Part shown: positions 6,901-16,584 of the stretch, piece by piece
Layout: the number at the start of each line of letters is the position of its first letter
How positions within the stretch are numbered: the stretch's first letter is position 1
Assembly: GCA_026989505.1 (NCBI GenBank)
Contig: JALSJF010000259.1
Location: 1 to 40,259 of the forward strand
DNA from: Cyclobacteriaceae bacterium
Lineage (GTDB): Bacteria; Bacteroidota; Bacteroidia; Cytophagales; Cyclobacteriaceae
Direction: 5' to 3'
Length of the DNA: 40,259 nt
Translations under genes and position numbers: made by a program
The notes under the pieces: model-generated
The model's database searches: none
What the model saw: only the letters and a program-made list of their open reading frames with translations
Told to the model about the DNA's origin: nothing

Positions 6901-9876
6901 CTATTGCGTGGTGACCATAATCCGGCTGACACCGGTAAATTCCGGGCCAATAGCTTGCAGGATGTAGAGGCCGCTACGGTTAACATTTAACTCAACCGGA
7001 TACGTTTGGTTGAGCACGTTGGTAAAGACCTGATCGCTGACTACCTGGCCGCGCATATCCAGCACCCGCACCCGGATATCCTGCTTTTCACGCAGGTTAA
7101 ATGTGATGTTGGTGCTGGCATCGGTGATGGGATTGGGGTACACCGCCAGTTCGTCCATCTCAATAAGGATGGGGGCCGGGCCATCGGCTACAAAAAATTC
7201 AATATCATCTATATAAATATTATTGCCATCGCCATCAATAGCTTCAAAAGCTACCAAAACACTCTCCTCTCCGGTAAATTCGCCCAGGTCGATGAGCAGG
7301 TCCTGCCAGTCGGAATTGCTGCCTGGCAGCCACTCAACGTTGGCAATTGCCGTGCCCATGTCCACACTGGTCAACGATTTCAGCAGATAGTCGAAACTCA
7401 GGCCATTATTGGTTGATACCCAAATGCGTAAAACTTCATTGTTCAGGTCGTTTTCGGCATAGGCCAGCTTGAATTGCATAGCTGCTTCTTTTGCCCGGCT
7501 GAAATCAAGCGGAGGTAATACCAACCAGTTATGCAAGCCGGTATTCCCCTGGGGGAATGCCCGGTAATAAATAAAACCGCCCCCGGTATCGGTTTGCCAG
7601 GTAATCGTGTTCACCGGTGAAGTTATCGTCCAGCGGCCGGCATCGTTCCAGGTGGCCGTGGTAAACTGCTCACGGAAGGGGATAGGCTCTGCCGCCTCAA
7701 GGAGGTTAAGGGTTGTGGTCAGGGAATTGTTGTCCGCTTTGCCATCAATAAAGTTGACGGTGAACGAAACTTGCTGGCTGCCCGGCTGAAAGACATTGGG
7801 CAGGTAAACCGTTTGCCGGCTGCCGGGGGCAAGGCCAAGGTCATAAAACCCTTCGGTAAACATAGGTTCGCCTTCCCTGCTTACAGCTATTTCAAGGGTG
7901 TTGATTAGGGTAGTACCGCTATTCCCTACAAGCAAGCCAATGGTGTTGCTGCTCAGGGCGCCTGCCTCGTTGAGCATGCCTTTGAGGCTGATATCTTTAT
8001 AGCCCTGGTCAACTACCACAAAATTATCTAAGTAAATATTGTTGCCTCCGTCAGACCGGCCAATAAAACCGAGTTGGATGGGCTGGGAAAGGTAGTTCGA
8101 TAAATCGAGAACGACCGTTTGCCAGTCAACCGGGCCGGAGGGGGTAAACCGGGCCGGCACCTGGGTGGTGGCCAGGTTGCTGCCGGACTTAAAGAAGAGG
8201 GTATCGGTAAAATTAACCCCGCAATCGGTAGAAACCACTACCGCCAGCTCGTCTGCATAGCCCTGCAACTCGCCATAGGCATAATCAAACAGCAAATAGG
8301 GTGCGGTAAAGGCCGAGAGGTCGATGGAGGGGGTAATCAGGTGATCGGGGAAGGCCGAATACTGCTGATAATAATTGAGTACGGCTGCCGTGTTGGTAAT
8401 TTGCAGGTTAGGGGCTTGCGAAAAATTCCACTTGGTTACCGGGGCATCGGAACGTACCGACCAGGACCCCGGCCAACTGGTAAAGTCTTCGTTCAGGGCG
8501 GTTACCACCTCACCGAAAAACACCTGCTTGGTAAAGTTATTATTTCCGGCCAGGCTATCCTGGGTGCCATTTACGGTATAGATGACGGCTGAAATATAGG
8601 AGTTGCCGAATTGGGTCAGGTTAAATTGCGGTAGCGCCAGGGTAGTGTCCTGGTACGGGTTAAGGTTAAGCGCAAACAACTGCCGGGCAGCTTCGGTATT
8701 GTTGAGCAGCAAGGCAATTTCGGCCTCGGTGATTAGCGTAGTACCGGTATTCATGAGGGTTACCGTAGGGCTAAGCTGGTTGGTGCAGGTACCTTCTGCC
8801 GGGCTGGGGATGGCCGTTACGGCCAGGTCGAGCGATGGCGGTAAATCCAGACCGGGCGAGGTGAGCAGGCTAAGCCTGCGCGGGCTATTGTTGATAACAA
8901 TGACCATGCGGTCTTTTTGTCCCAGGCTGAACATATTCATGCAATCATCATCAACATATTCCATATAATTCATAAACATGGAGTTCTCGGCATTACAGGA
9001 GTTGACGAAGCTGCCCACAGGAGGACAATTATAATAGGGGTCTTTGGTCTTGGGGGTGTCGGCTACAAAGTCATCCACATCGCAACCGCCATCACCCCAG
9101 ACATGGCGCAGGCCGAAAAAATGCCCGACTTCATGGGTGGTAGTACGGCCCAGGTTGAATTTGGGCAGGTAATCGCCCTGCGGATATAAGTCAGCATCGC
9201 CAAATGCCCTGGTCGTAATTACCACACCATCAGTTAACGGGTCGTTGTCGGCTACATCATTTACCCCGGCAAGGAGGGTAGAAGTAGGAAACTCCGCCCA
9301 GCCAAGCAGGCCATTGCCCAGGGGTGCCACCCAGATATTAAAATAATTTGTTGATGACCAGTAGCTGAGCGATTTGAGGTTACTGTTGTCGGCCATGGTC
9401 CAGTCGGTGCGGTTGCCATCGGTGCGGGTAATGCCGGTGGTGGGCAGGCCGGCCGGGTCGCGCCTGGCAAGGACAAACTCAAAGCCAATATCGGCCATAA
9501 AGGGTTGGAATTCGGCCGGGGTATTAACGCTGTCGCCATTCAGATGGCGGAAATCACGGTTCAGGGCAGCAATCTGGGCGGCAATTTGTTCGTCAGGGAT
9601 ATTATAGCCCACCCCGTAAGGCTCTCCGGTATGGATAATATGCACCACTACCGGAATAGTGTAAATGGTGGTGCCGCCTACATGTTGCAAAGCACTGTTG
9701 TTGGCCATAGTGGCTTTTTTTTGCAACAACCATTCCTCAAAGGCCTGATGTTTTTGCTGTACTTTGGCGGGGGTACTGTTGAGCAGTTCCAGATCGGTGG
9801 TGCCACAGGTACGCTGGGCCCTGGCGGTAAACACCACGGCCATGAGCAGTACAAAAGGCACAACTTTCTTCATCAA
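6901..9876 (-). CDS. secreted M43 (pappalysin-like) zinc metalloprotease with T9SS sorting domain
   Basis: A 991-residue exported protease. The signal peptide covers about 1-20. The catalytic metzincin motif HEVGHFFGLRH lies at 248-258 with Glu 249 as base, and a Met-turn-like NYMEY follows near 305. After the protease come repeated beta domains of about 150-160 residues resembling MAM/choice-of-anchor J modules; the phrase 'NIYLDNF'/'NIYIDDIEFF' occurs in two of them. The C-terminus from about 915 (VYPNPITD) is a type IX sorting domain. Role: extracellular proteolysis, substrate unknown. Start is one of two consecutive ATGs at 9876 or 9873. It is flanked by 90-bp gaps, so probably monocistronic. 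Confidence 0.9.
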   Translation of the reverse strand: MMKKVVPFVLLMAVVFTARAQRTCGTTDLELLNSTPAKVQQKHQAFEEWLLQKKATMANNSALQHVGGTTIYTIPVVVHIIHTGEPYGVGYNIPDEQIAAQIAALNRDFRHLNGDSVNTPAEFQPFMADIGFEFVLARRDPAGLPTTGITRTDGNRTDWTMADNSNLKSLSYWSSTNYFNIWVAPLGNGLLGWAEFPTSTLLAGVNDVADNDPLTDGVVITTRAFGDADLYPQGDYLPKFNLGRTTTHEVGHFFGLRHVWGDGGCDVDDFVADTPKTKDPYYNCPPVGSFVNSCNAENSMFMNYMEYVDDDCMNMFSLGQKDRMVIVINNSPRRLSLLTSPGLDLPPSLDLAVTAIPSPAEGTCTNQLSPTVTLMNTGTTLITEAEIALLLNNTEAARQLFALNLNPYQDTTLALPQFNLTQFGNSYISAVIYTVNGTQDSLAGNNNFTKQVFFGEVVTALNEDFTSWPGSWSVRSDAPVTKWNFSQAPNLQITNTAAVLNYYQQYSAFPDHLITPSIDLSAFTAPYLLFDYAYGELQGYADELAVVVSTDCGVNFTDTLFFKSGSNLATTQVPARFTPSGPVDWQTVVLDLSNYLSQPIQLGFIGRSDGGNNIYLDNFVVVDQGYKDISLKGMLNEAGALSSNTIGLLVGNSGTTLINTLEIAVSREGEPMFTEGFYDLGLAPGSRQTVYLPNVFQPGSQQVSFTVNFIDGKADNNSLTTTLNLLEAAEPIPFREQFTTATWNDAGRWTITSPVNTITWQTDTGGGFIYYRAFPQGNTGLHNWLVLPPLDFSRAKEAAMQFKLAYAENDLNNEVLRIWVSTNNGLSFDYLLKSLTSVDMGTAIANVEWLPGSNSDWQDLLIDLGEFTGEESVLVAFEAIDGDGNNIYIDDIEFFVADGPAPILIEMDELAVYPNPITDASTNITFNLREKQDIRVRVLDMRGQVVSDQVFTNVLNQTYPVELNVNRSGLYILQAIGPEFTGVSRIMVTTQ

Positions 9877-9946
9877 GTGCTTTCAGGTTTCCCTATTAAA
9901 CGGTAGTTGACCGTAAATTGATACGGTTTAACCGGTTAATGTAACT

Positions 9947-9968
9947 TTAAAAGCCAAGCGGTTGGCTT
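9947..9968 (-). terminator. possible terminator of the Mrp gene
   Basis: Inverted repeat AAGCCAA-CCGC-TTGGCTT on the minus strand overlaps the stop codon of the Mrp gene and is followed by a short T run (four T, then A). The T run is weak, so termination efficiency is uncertain. Confidence 0.45.
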
Positions 9969-11082
9969 AGACACTGCAACCGGCCCCGTCTTTAATCTCC
10001 ACGATTTTCGTTTTTTCTTTGGTTGCATTGCGTATGGCCACCTGGCTGGCCACATTTTCGGCCAGTGATTTAAAGGCCTCGGCCAGCACGCCTTCTTTCA
10101 GGGCAGCCGGATAACCGTTATCGCCACTTTCGCGAATGCTTTGGACCAAAGGAATCTCGCCCAATAAGGCCACCTCCTTTTCTTTGGCCAGGTCTTTGCC
10201 GCCCCCTTCACCAAAGATATAATATTTGTTATCGGGCAGTTCTTCCGGGGTAAAGTAGGCCATATTTTCCACAATACCCAGGATAGGTACATCTACACCG
10301 CCCTGCTGAAACATCGAGAAACCCCTGCGGGCATCGGCCAGGGCTACTTTTTGCGGGGTAGTAACAATTACCGCCCCGGTAACCGGTACGGTTTGCACCA
10401 GGGTAAGGTGGATGTCGCTGGTGCCGGGGGGCAGGTCGATGAGCATATAGTCAAGGTCGCCCCAGTCGGCATCCGACATAAACTGCTTAAGGGCGGAAGT
10501 AGCCATGGGGCCGCGCCAGACAATAGCGCCTTCGGTGGGGGCCAGGAAACCGATAGACAACAACTTAACCCCGTATTGCTCAATGGGTTTGATTAGTTGC
10601 TTGCCTTCTACCGTAGTCACGGTAGGCTTCTCCGTTTCGCAGTTAAACATGGTAGGAACCGAAGGGCCGAAGATATCGGCATCGATAATGCCCACTTTGG
10701 CGCCCGTTTGTGCCAGGGCTACGGCCAGGTTGGCGGTTACGGTTGACTTGCCTACCCCGCCTTTACCACTGGCAATGGCAATAATGTTCTTTACCCCGGG
10801 CATTAGTTGTGCCCCGGTAAGGCGTGAGGTAGTTACCGATGAACCAAAGGTGATGCTGAGTTCAAAGCCTTCGCCAAACATTTCGGTCAGGGCTTTTTCG
10901 CAATCCTTGCGCATGACCTCCTTCAGTGGGCAGGCCGGGGTAGTCAGCTCAATTTCAAAACTGATTTTGTTGCCTTTCACCACAACATCTTTGATCATGT
11001 TAAGGCTTACAAGGTCTTTGCCTAAATCGGGGTCCAGTACATTTTTCAGGGCCTCGAGTACTTTTTCTTTGCTGATATCCAT
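9967..11082 (-). CDS. Mrp/NBP35-family P-loop ATPase, Fe-S cluster carrier
   Basis: Iron-sulfur cluster carrier of the ApbC/Mrp type. Residues 1-90 form a DUF59/MIP18 domain with LDPDLGKDL and the reactive-type TPACPL cysteine. Residues 98-350 are the deviant Walker A ATPase: ASGKGGVGKST at about 106, followed by the DADIFGPSVPTM switch and LPPGTSD. The CxxC that bridges a 4Fe-4S cluster in E. coli Mrp would lie after VENMAYFTPE, but no cysteine is present there. A lone Cys sits three residues from the C-terminus (GAGCSV). Loss of CxxC appears common in Bacteroidota homologues, as I recall. It is 780 bp from dnaG with repeats between. Confidence 0.93.
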   Translation of the reverse strand: MDISKEKVLEALKNVLDPDLGKDLVSLNMIKDVVVKGNKISFEIELTTPACPLKEVMRKDCEKALTEMFGEGFELSITFGSSVTTSRLTGAQLMPGVKNIIAIASGKGGVGKSTVTANLAVALAQTGAKVGIIDADIFGPSVPTMFNCETEKPTVTTVEGKQLIKPIEQYGVKLLSIGFLAPTEGAIVWRGPMATSALKQFMSDADWGDLDYMLIDLPPGTSDIHLTLVQTVPVTGAVIVTTPQKVALADARRGFSMFQQGGVDVPILGIVENMAYFTPEELPDNKYYIFGEGGGKDLAKEKEVALLGEIPLVQSIRESGDNGYPAALKEGVLAEAFKSLAENVASQVAIRNATKEKTKIVEIKDGAGCSV

Positions 11083-11119
11083 AGTAGTACGGTTGTTCTG
11101 TATATTGGTGTTAATTATA

Positions 11120-11127
11120 CAAAAGAA
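11120..11127 (-). promoter_or_regulatory. candidate -7 element of the Mrp gene
   Basis: TTCTTTTG on the minus strand, one mismatch to TAnnTTTG, lies 38 nt upstream of the Mrp ATG. There is no clear -33 element. Weak candidate. Confidence 0.3.
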
Positions 11128-11224
11128 ATGGATTTGCCGGACTTTCTGTGTATTTTGGGGTACAAAACTGCCGGGGTTTACTATTTGCCTTGTCGGGCAA
11201 CAACCCTATTAATGTAAAGAGCGA

Positions 11225-11745
11225 AAAACACTTAGCGCACTTAGCGTAAACCCTTAGCGCCCTTGGCGGTTCTATTCTCTTAACCCTGTCTTGTTGCTTT
11301 AAACGCTATGAAACCCTGCCTAGCCGGCTTTGCTCCGCTGAAGCTACGCGGAAGCGAGACAGGCAGGCGCAGAGAACGCAAAGATGGCGCAAAGAGCGCA
11401 AAAGGCTTAGCGAGCTTAGCGTAAACCTCAGCGCCCTTGGCGGTTCTATTCTCTTAACCGCAAAGAACGCCAAGAAACTGCAAAGGGCGCAATAAAAGGC
11501 TTAGCGAGCTTAGCGTAAACCTTAGCGAACTCAGCGGTTCTATTCTCTTTACCCTGTCTTGTTGCTTTAAACGCTATGAAACCCTGCCTAGCCGGCTTTG
11601 CTCCGCTGAAGCTACGCGGAAGCGAGACAGGCAGGCGCAAAGAACGCCAAGATGGCGCAAAGAGCGCAAAAGGCTTAGCGTACTTGGCGTAACCCTTAGC
11701 GCCCTTGGCGGTTCTATCTTTCTTAACCCTGCCTTGCCGGCTTTA
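11225..11745. repeat. GC-rich intergenic repeat array with two 130-bp near-identical copies
   Basis: Copies at 11283-11412 and 11551-11680 differ at only two of 130 positions and start 268 bp apart. Each contains an imperfect hairpin bounded by CCTGCCT and AGGCAGG. A shortened third copy begins near 11727. Between them lie blocks such as CTTAGCGTAA, CCTTGGCGGTTCTATTCTCTTAACC and GAACGCCAAGA. These blocks are the reverse complement of words in the array at 1-215. Open frames here are composed of the repeat and are not believed. With flanks, this fills the 11083-11863 gap, which otherwise shows only promoter regions for the genes on each side. Confidence 0.8.
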
Positions 11746-11863
11746 CTCCGCTGAAGCTGCACGAAAGCGATGCAGGCATAATTTTTTTAGCGGATACCCC
11801 GCTAATTAGCCGCTAATATCCGAATTTTGAGGTTACATTTATCTGCCCGGAACCCATAGCAGC

Positions 11864-13780
11864 TTGATTCCCGAGAGTACCATAGCCGACATTAAAAACC
11901 GCCTCGATATAGAGGAAGTGGTGGCTGATTTTGTGTCCCTGAAGCGCAAAGGGCAAAATTTATGGGCCTGCTGCCCCTTCCATAACGAGAAGACCCCCTC
12001 GTTTTCGGTTTCCCCGGCCAAAGGTTTTTACAAATGCTTCGGTTGTGGCCGTGGTGGCGATGCCATTGATTTTGTAATGGAGATTGAGAAGTTGAATTAC
12101 CTTGAGGCCTTGCGCTACCTGGCCAAAAAATACGGCATAGAAATCAAAGAGGAAGAACTGAGCGAGGGTGAACTGCGGGCGCAGAGTGAGCGGGAAAGCC
12201 TGTATATTGCCCTCAACTTTGCCAAAGATTATTTCCGCCAGAACCTGTTAACAACTGCCGAAGGCAAGAATATCGGCCAGAGCTATTTTAAGGAGCGGGA
12301 AGTGGCGGATGAGATAGCCGATAAATTTGCCCTGGGCTATGCGCAGGATCAATGGGATGGCTTACTGAAAGCCGCCCAGGCGGCAGGTCATACGGTGGAA
12401 ATCCTGGAAAAAGCCGGCCTGGTGATCCCCAAAGATGAGCGCCACTACGACCGTTTCCGCGGGCGGGTAATCTTCCCTATCCATAATGTCAGCGGCCGGG
12501 TAGTGGCTTTTGGCGCCCGGGCGCTGAAAAAAGACGACAAGCCCAAGTACATTAATTCCCCGGAAACCCCGGTGTATCAGAAAAGCCAGGTGCTTTACGG
12601 CCTGTATCAGGCCAAACAGGCCATCCGGCAGCAGGAAAACTGCTATCTGGTAGAGGGCTATACCGATGTTACCCGCCTGCACCAGATCGGCATCGAAAAT
12701 GTAGTGGCTTCTTCGGGTACTTCGCTCACCACCGGGCAGGTGCAATTGGTAGGCCGCTTCAGCAAGCAACTTACCGTACTTTACGATGGCGATGTAGCCG
12801 GTTTGCAGGCTTCGTTGCGGGGGATTGACATCATCCTGGCCAATGGCCTGGATGTAAAAGTGGTGTTATTCCCCGAAGGCCATGACCCCGATAGCTATGC
12901 CCGGGCGGTGGGCGCCAATGAATTTAAGGTGTTTCTAACGGACAATGCCCGTGATTTTATTCATTTCAGGCTCGACCTGGTAAAAGAACAGGTAGGTAAA
13001 GACCCCTTGAAAAAGGCCGCTGCCATTAAGGATGTAGTGGCCAGCATTGCCCAGATACCCGACCATGTGAAGCGGCTGGTGTATGTGAAGGAAGCCAGTG
13101 AAATCCTGGAGATGGAAGAACGGGTGCTGGTGGGTGAGATGAACAAGGTGTTGCTTAAAGCCAGGCAAACACCACCGGCCGCGTCAGAGGTGCCGCCCCT
13201 GCCCGCAACTGTAGCCCCTGCCGAGGAAGAAATTACCGGTACCTTCGACATCAATAACCTGATCGCTTTTCAGGAGCGGGAGAGCATCCGCCTGTTGTTG
13301 CAATATGGTTTTGATAAGCTGGCAGAAGGGAAGCCTTTGTATGAGTTCCTCTTCCACGAACTGGATGATGTGGTGTTTACCAATCCGGTGCATGCCGAGA
13401 TCCTCAGGGAGTATAAAACCCTGCTGGGTAGCGGCAAAGTGGCCGATGCCCAGTACTTTATCGACCATGGCAGCCCGGAAGTGCGCAAGGCGGTAATCGA
13501 TATTGTGCACACCCGCCATCAGATCAGCAACAACTGGTTAGACAAGTATAAAATAGCCATTCCGGTTGAGTCAGACAGCTACCGGCTGCAGAAGGTAGTT
13601 TATAGCAATATTATGCGCCTTAAACAACGGGTGGTACGTAAACTGCTGGCCGATAACTTAGAGAAAATAAAAGCGGCCGCAGACACGGCTGAGCAGGCCG
13701 AACTGCAGATGGTGCACCGTGCGTTAAAGCAGGCCGAAAAGGAAATTGCCGCCCACCTCGGCAATGTAATCCTGAAATAA
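11864..13780 (+). CDS. dnaG: DNA primase
   Basis: Synthesises RNA primers at the replication fork. The N-terminal CHC2 zinc finger has CPFH at about residue 37-40 and CFGCG about 20 residues later. The catalytic core holds the RNA-polymerase-like domain and a Toprim fold with VEGYTD (about 264) and the metal-binding YDGD (about 308). A C-terminal helical region of about 200 residues would bind the DnaB helicase. The start is TTG at 11864 (M-I-P-E-S-T), which matches the usual beginning of the family; no in-frame ATG lies before the zinc finger. Length 638 is normal. A near-consensus -7 box GAATTTTG at 11822-11829 is a possible promoter. Confidence 0.96.
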   Translation: MIPESTIADIKNRLDIEEVVADFVSLKRKGQNLWACCPFHNEKTPSFSVSPAKGFYKCFGCGRGGDAIDFVMEIEKLNYLEALRYLAKKYGIEIKEEELSEGELRAQSERESLYIALNFAKDYFRQNLLTTAEGKNIGQSYFKEREVADEIADKFALGYAQDQWDGLLKAAQAAGHTVEILEKAGLVIPKDERHYDRFRGRVIFPIHNVSGRVVAFGARALKKDDKPKYINSPETPVYQKSQVLYGLYQAKQAIRQQENCYLVEGYTDVTRLHQIGIENVVASSGTSLTTGQVQLVGRFSKQLTVLYDGDVAGLQASLRGIDIILANGLDVKVVLFPEGHDPDSYARAVGANEFKVFLTDNARDFIHFRLDLVKEQVGKDPLKKAAAIKDVVASIAQIPDHVKRLVYVKEASEILEMEERVLVGEMNKVLLKARQTPPAASEVPPLPATVAPAEEEITGTFDINNLIAFQERESIRLLLQYGFDKLAEGKPLYEFLFHELDDVVFTNPVHAEILREYKTLLGSGKVADAQYFIDHGSPEVRKAVIDIVHTRHQISNNWLDKYKIAIPVESDSYRLQKVVYSNIMRLKQRVVRKLLADNLEKIKAAADTAEQAELQMVHRALKQAEKEIAAHLGNVILK

Positions 13781-13832
13781 CAAGCTTGCAGAAGCAATTG
13801 CCGATAAAAAAGGTTTTCTTTCAGCGTATTAT

Positions 13833-13840
13833 TACTTTTG
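13833..13840 (+). promoter_or_regulatory. -7 promoter element of ribBA
   Basis: TACTTTTG is a perfect match to TAnnTTTG, 18 nt before the ATG at 13859. It predicts a leader of about 12 nt, too short for an FMN riboswitch, and none is seen. The TTG inside the box explains why a longer frame opening at 13838 should not be used. Confidence 0.6.
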
Positions 13841-13858
13841 CACAAAATAAAAGAGAAT

Positions 13859-15076
13859 ATGGCGCAAATAAAGCTGGATACCATCGAAGAGGCGATTGAG
13901 GCAATAAAAGAAGGTGCGGTGATTATCGTGGTGGATGATGAAGACAGGGAGAATGAAGGTGATTTTATTTGTGCTGCCGAGAAAGTAACCCCGCAGATCA
14001 TCAATTTTATGGCTACCCATGGCCGTGGGCTGATTTGTGCCCCGTTGATTGAGGGCCGTTGCGATGAACTGGAACTGGAACTGATGGTGGGCAAAAATAC
14101 CGCCCTGCATGAAACCCCGTTTACGGTGTCGGTAGATCTGATTGGCCACGGTTGTACTACCGGCATCTCGGCCAGCGACCGTGCCAAAACCATACGGGCC
14201 CTGGTTGACCCGGCAACGAAGCCGGAGGATTTGGGTAAACCCGGCCATATTTTCCCTTTAAAAGCCAAAACCGGTGGGGTGCTGAGGCGTACCGGCCATA
14301 CCGAGGCGGCCATTGACCTGGCCCGGCTGGCAGGGCTGCAACCGGCCGGGGTGCTGGTGGAGATTATGAATGAAGACGGCTCCATGGCCCGGCTGCCCGA
14401 TTTAATAAAAGTGAAAGAGCGCTTTAACCTGAAGCTGGTTTCAATCAAAGACCTGATTGAGTACCGCATCCAGCGCGATTCGTTGATAAACCGTGAGGTA
14501 ACCGTAAAAATGCCCACTGAGTTTGGTGATTTTGACCTCACCGCTTTTGAGCAAAAAACCACCGGGGAAGTACACCTGGCGCTGACCAAAGGCAGTTGGG
14601 AGAAGGACGAACCGGTACTGGTACGGGTACATTCTTCCTGTGCCACAGGCGACATCTTTGGCTCCTGCCGCTGTGACTGTGGCCCGCAACTGCATGAAGC
14701 CCTGCGGATGGTGAATGAAGCCGGCAAAGGGGTGGTAGTGTACATGAACCAGGAAGGCCGCGGGATTGGTTTGCTGAACAAGTTGCACGCGTATAAACTG
14801 CAGGAAGAAGGCCGGGACACGGTAGAGGCTAACCTGGAACTTGGCTTTAAAATGGACCACCGCGACTATGGCGTGGGGGCACAGATTTTACGAAGCCTGG
14901 GCGTGCGTAAGATAAAACTCATCTCCAATAACCCCAAAAAAAGGGCCGGCCTGATGGGGTATGGCCTGGAAATTGTGGATACCGTACCGATTGAAATAAC
15001 ACCGAATAAGCACAATATGGACTACCTGCTGACCAAGCGCGATAAAATGGGCCATGATATTCTGAAAAAAGGATGA
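13859..15076 (+). CDS. ribBA: bifunctional 3,4-dihydroxy-2-butanone-4-phosphate synthase / GTP cyclohydrolase II
   Basis: Catalyses both entry steps of riboflavin synthesis. The RibB half (about 1-205) has the metal-binding [11 protein letters not shown] and [10 protein letters not shown]. The RibA half (about 206-405) has the zinc cluster [17 protein letters not shown], the NQEGRGIGL catalytic segment and SNNPKK. ATG at 13859 is chosen because the -7 box lies just upstream. The stop overlaps the next start (ATGA), giving an operon with the unknown secreted protein and probably surE. The 405-residue length is typical of fused RibBA. Confidence 0.96.
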   Translation: MAQIKLDTIEEAIEAIKEGAVIIVVDDEDRENEGDFICAAEKVTPQIINFMATHGRGLICAPLIEGRCDELELELMVGKNTALHETPFTVSVDLIGHGCTTGISASDRAKTIRALVDPATKPEDLGKPGHIFPLKAKTGGVLRRTGHTEAAIDLARLAGLQPAGVLVEIMNEDGSMARLPDLIKVKERFNLKLVSIKDLIEYRIQRDSLINREVTVKMPTEFGDFDLTAFEQKTTGEVHLALTKGSWEKDEPVLVRVHSSCATGDIFGSCRCDCGPQLHEALRMVNEAGKGVVVYMNQEGRGIGLLNKLHAYKLQEEGRDTVEANLELGFKMDHRDYGVGAQILRSLGVRKIKLISNNPKKRAGLMGYGLEIVDTVPIEITPNKHNMDYLLTKRDKMGHDILKKG

Positions 15077-15672
15077 GACCTACCGCTATTTTATGTTTTG
15101 CCTTGCTGTGGCACATGGCTGCCATAGCCCAGCGGTTTCCTTCAGAGATCTGGCATGACGGCAAGCTGGTGCTGGCTTCGGAGGATACAATTGAGGGTAA
15201 ATTGAAATACGATTTAAGCCAAAACCTGGTGCAAATGCAGGTGGGGGAGAAGCTTTATGCCTATAGTGCCAAAAGTATCTTTTATTTTGAAATTTTTGAT
15301 GTAACCACCGAATCGTACCGGGAGTTTTATGTGCTGCCTTACGGGCTGTTAAGCAGTTATAAAATCCCGGTGATCTTTGAAGTGCTGGTGGAGGGCAGGG
15401 TTACTTTGCTTAGCCGTGAGGCCGTGGTTACCCGGAATATCCAGGACCCGTTTTCTTATGGTACCTATACCCAGGATGTACTGGTTTATGATTACTTCTT
15501 TCTTGACCATGAAGGCAATATCACCCGGTACACGATGAAGAAGAAAGACCTGCTGGAGGCCCTGTCGAAACGGTATAACCAGGTAGCCGAGTATATGAAG
15601 GCCAACCGGTTACGGGCCGATGAACGTAATGACCTGGTGCGTATCATTGCTTTTTATAACGCACTTTTTTAG
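15073..15672 (+). CDS. conserved exported protein of unknown function
   Basis: A 199-residue protein with an N-terminal signal peptide ending near AIAQ (residue 20). The mature part begins [18 protein letters not shown] and resembles a small beta-rich domain of the kind often annotated as hypothetical in Bacteroidota; no catalytic motif was recognised. The start codon overlaps the ribBA stop by 4 nt and surE begins 6 nt downstream, so the three are translationally coupled or at least co-transcribed. No direct link to riboflavin is visible. Confidence 0.8.
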   Translation: MRPTAILCFALLWHMAAIAQRFPSEIWHDGKLVLASEDTIEGKLKYDLSQNLVQMQVGEKLYAYSAKSIFYFEIFDVTTESYREFYVLPYGLLSSYKIPVIFEVLVEGRVTLLSREAVVTRNIQDPFSYGTYTQDVLVYDYFFLDHEGNITRYTMKKKDLLEALSKRYNQVAEYMKANRLRADERNDLVRIIAFYNALF

Positions 15673-15677
15673 CAGAT

Positions 15678-16451
15678 ATGGGCAAAAAACCACTGATATT
15701 GGTGTCGAATGATGACGGTATTGCCGCAGCCGGCATCCGTCATCTGGTGGAGGTAATGACCAAAATAGGCGATGTGGTGGTCGTAGCCCCCGATGGCCCG
15801 CAGTCGGGTATGGGGCATGCCATAACCATTGGCAACACCTTGCGCCTGCAGGAAGTGGACATTCTGCCGCAGGCCGATGCCTACGAGTGCTCAGGCACTC
15901 CGGCCGATTGTGTAAAGATTGCCAAACACTTTGTGCTCAAAGACCGCAGGCCCGACCTGGTGGTAAGCGGTATTAACCATGGCAGCAATACCTCCATCAG
16001 TGTGTTGTATTCCGGCACTATGTCGGCTGCCCTTGAGGCCTCGCTGGAGGGGATGCCGGCCATCGGATTTTCGTTATGCGATTATGCGGCTGATGCTGAC
16101 TTCTCCCATACCCTCGACTATGTGGAAAATATTGCCCGGCAGGCCCTGGCGAAAGGAATGCCCAAAGGGGTGGCGCTGAATGTAAACTTTCCGCCCCGGC
16201 AAAACGAGCCCCTGAAAGGGATTAAGGTTTGCCGTCAGGCCAATGCCAAATGGCAGGAGGAATTTGATGTGCGCTACGACCCCCATGGCCGCAGGTACTT
16301 CTGGATGGCCGGTAATTTTGTTAACTTTGATAAGGGGGAGGACAATGATGAATGGGCCATTGCCAACAATTTTGTTTCCATTGTGCCGGTGAAGTATGAC
16401 CTTACCGCCCACCATGCTATTATGACGATTAATGAGGATTGGGATTTATAG
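15678..16451 (+). CDS. surE: 5'/3'-nucleotidase SurE
   Basis: Metal-dependent phosphatase acting on nucleoside monophosphates, cytoplasmic. The N-terminal LVSNDDG (about residues 7-13) supplies the metal-binding Asp pair. PDGPQSGMG, YECSGTPADC, VVSGINHGSN and YSGTMSAALE follow in family order. Length 257 is normal. It lies 6 nt after the secreted protein and converges on the TonB receptor gene at 16585. Confidence 0.95.
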   Translation: MGKKPLILVSNDDGIAAAGIRHLVEVMTKIGDVVVVAPDGPQSGMGHAITIGNTLRLQEVDILPQADAYECSGTPADCVKIAKHFVLKDRRPDLVVSGINHGSNTSISVLYSGTMSAALEASLEGMPAIGFSLCDYAADADFSHTLDYVENIARQALAKGMPKGVALNVNFPPRQNEPLKGIKVCRQANAKWQEEFDVRYDPHGRRYFWMAGNFVNFDKGEDNDEWAIANNFVSIVPVKYDLTAHHAIMTINEDWDL

Positions 16452-16536
16452 TTTATAAAAAGTTGCTGTAAGTAGAACCGCAGCAATAATCCGGTTTCCG
16501 TAGCAAAGAAATTTCCGGCCTGTTTGGGGTAACCCT

Positions 16537-16578
16537 GATGTCCCGTGGGTGAAAAACCCTTATGAATCTGCCGGGTTA
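16537..16578. repeat. decayed right module of the palindromic repeat
   Basis: The sequence GATGTCCCGTGGGTGAAAAA, then TATGAAT and CGGGTTA, aligns with the right half of the bimodular repeat at 805-847, but the central palindrome is broken. It fills most of the surE/TonB-receptor convergent gap. No T-rich terminator was found in this gap. Confidence 0.4.
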
Positions 16579-16584
16579 CCTCTT

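Noticed and set aside
11225-11745. Possible insertion sequence
   Set aside because: No transposase frame and no terminal repeats enclosing a gene; the units are too short.
11446-11762. Two minus-strand open frames of 62-64 codons
   Set aside because: They consist of the intergenic repeat array and have no independent coding signal.
13838-13858. Longer RibBA start at TTG 13838
   Set aside because: The codon lies inside the perfect -7 box; the ATG at 13859 matches family N-termini.
13600-14820. 406-codon minus-strand open frame across dnaG and ribBA
   Set aside because: Serine-rich low-complexity translation antisense to two well-known genes.
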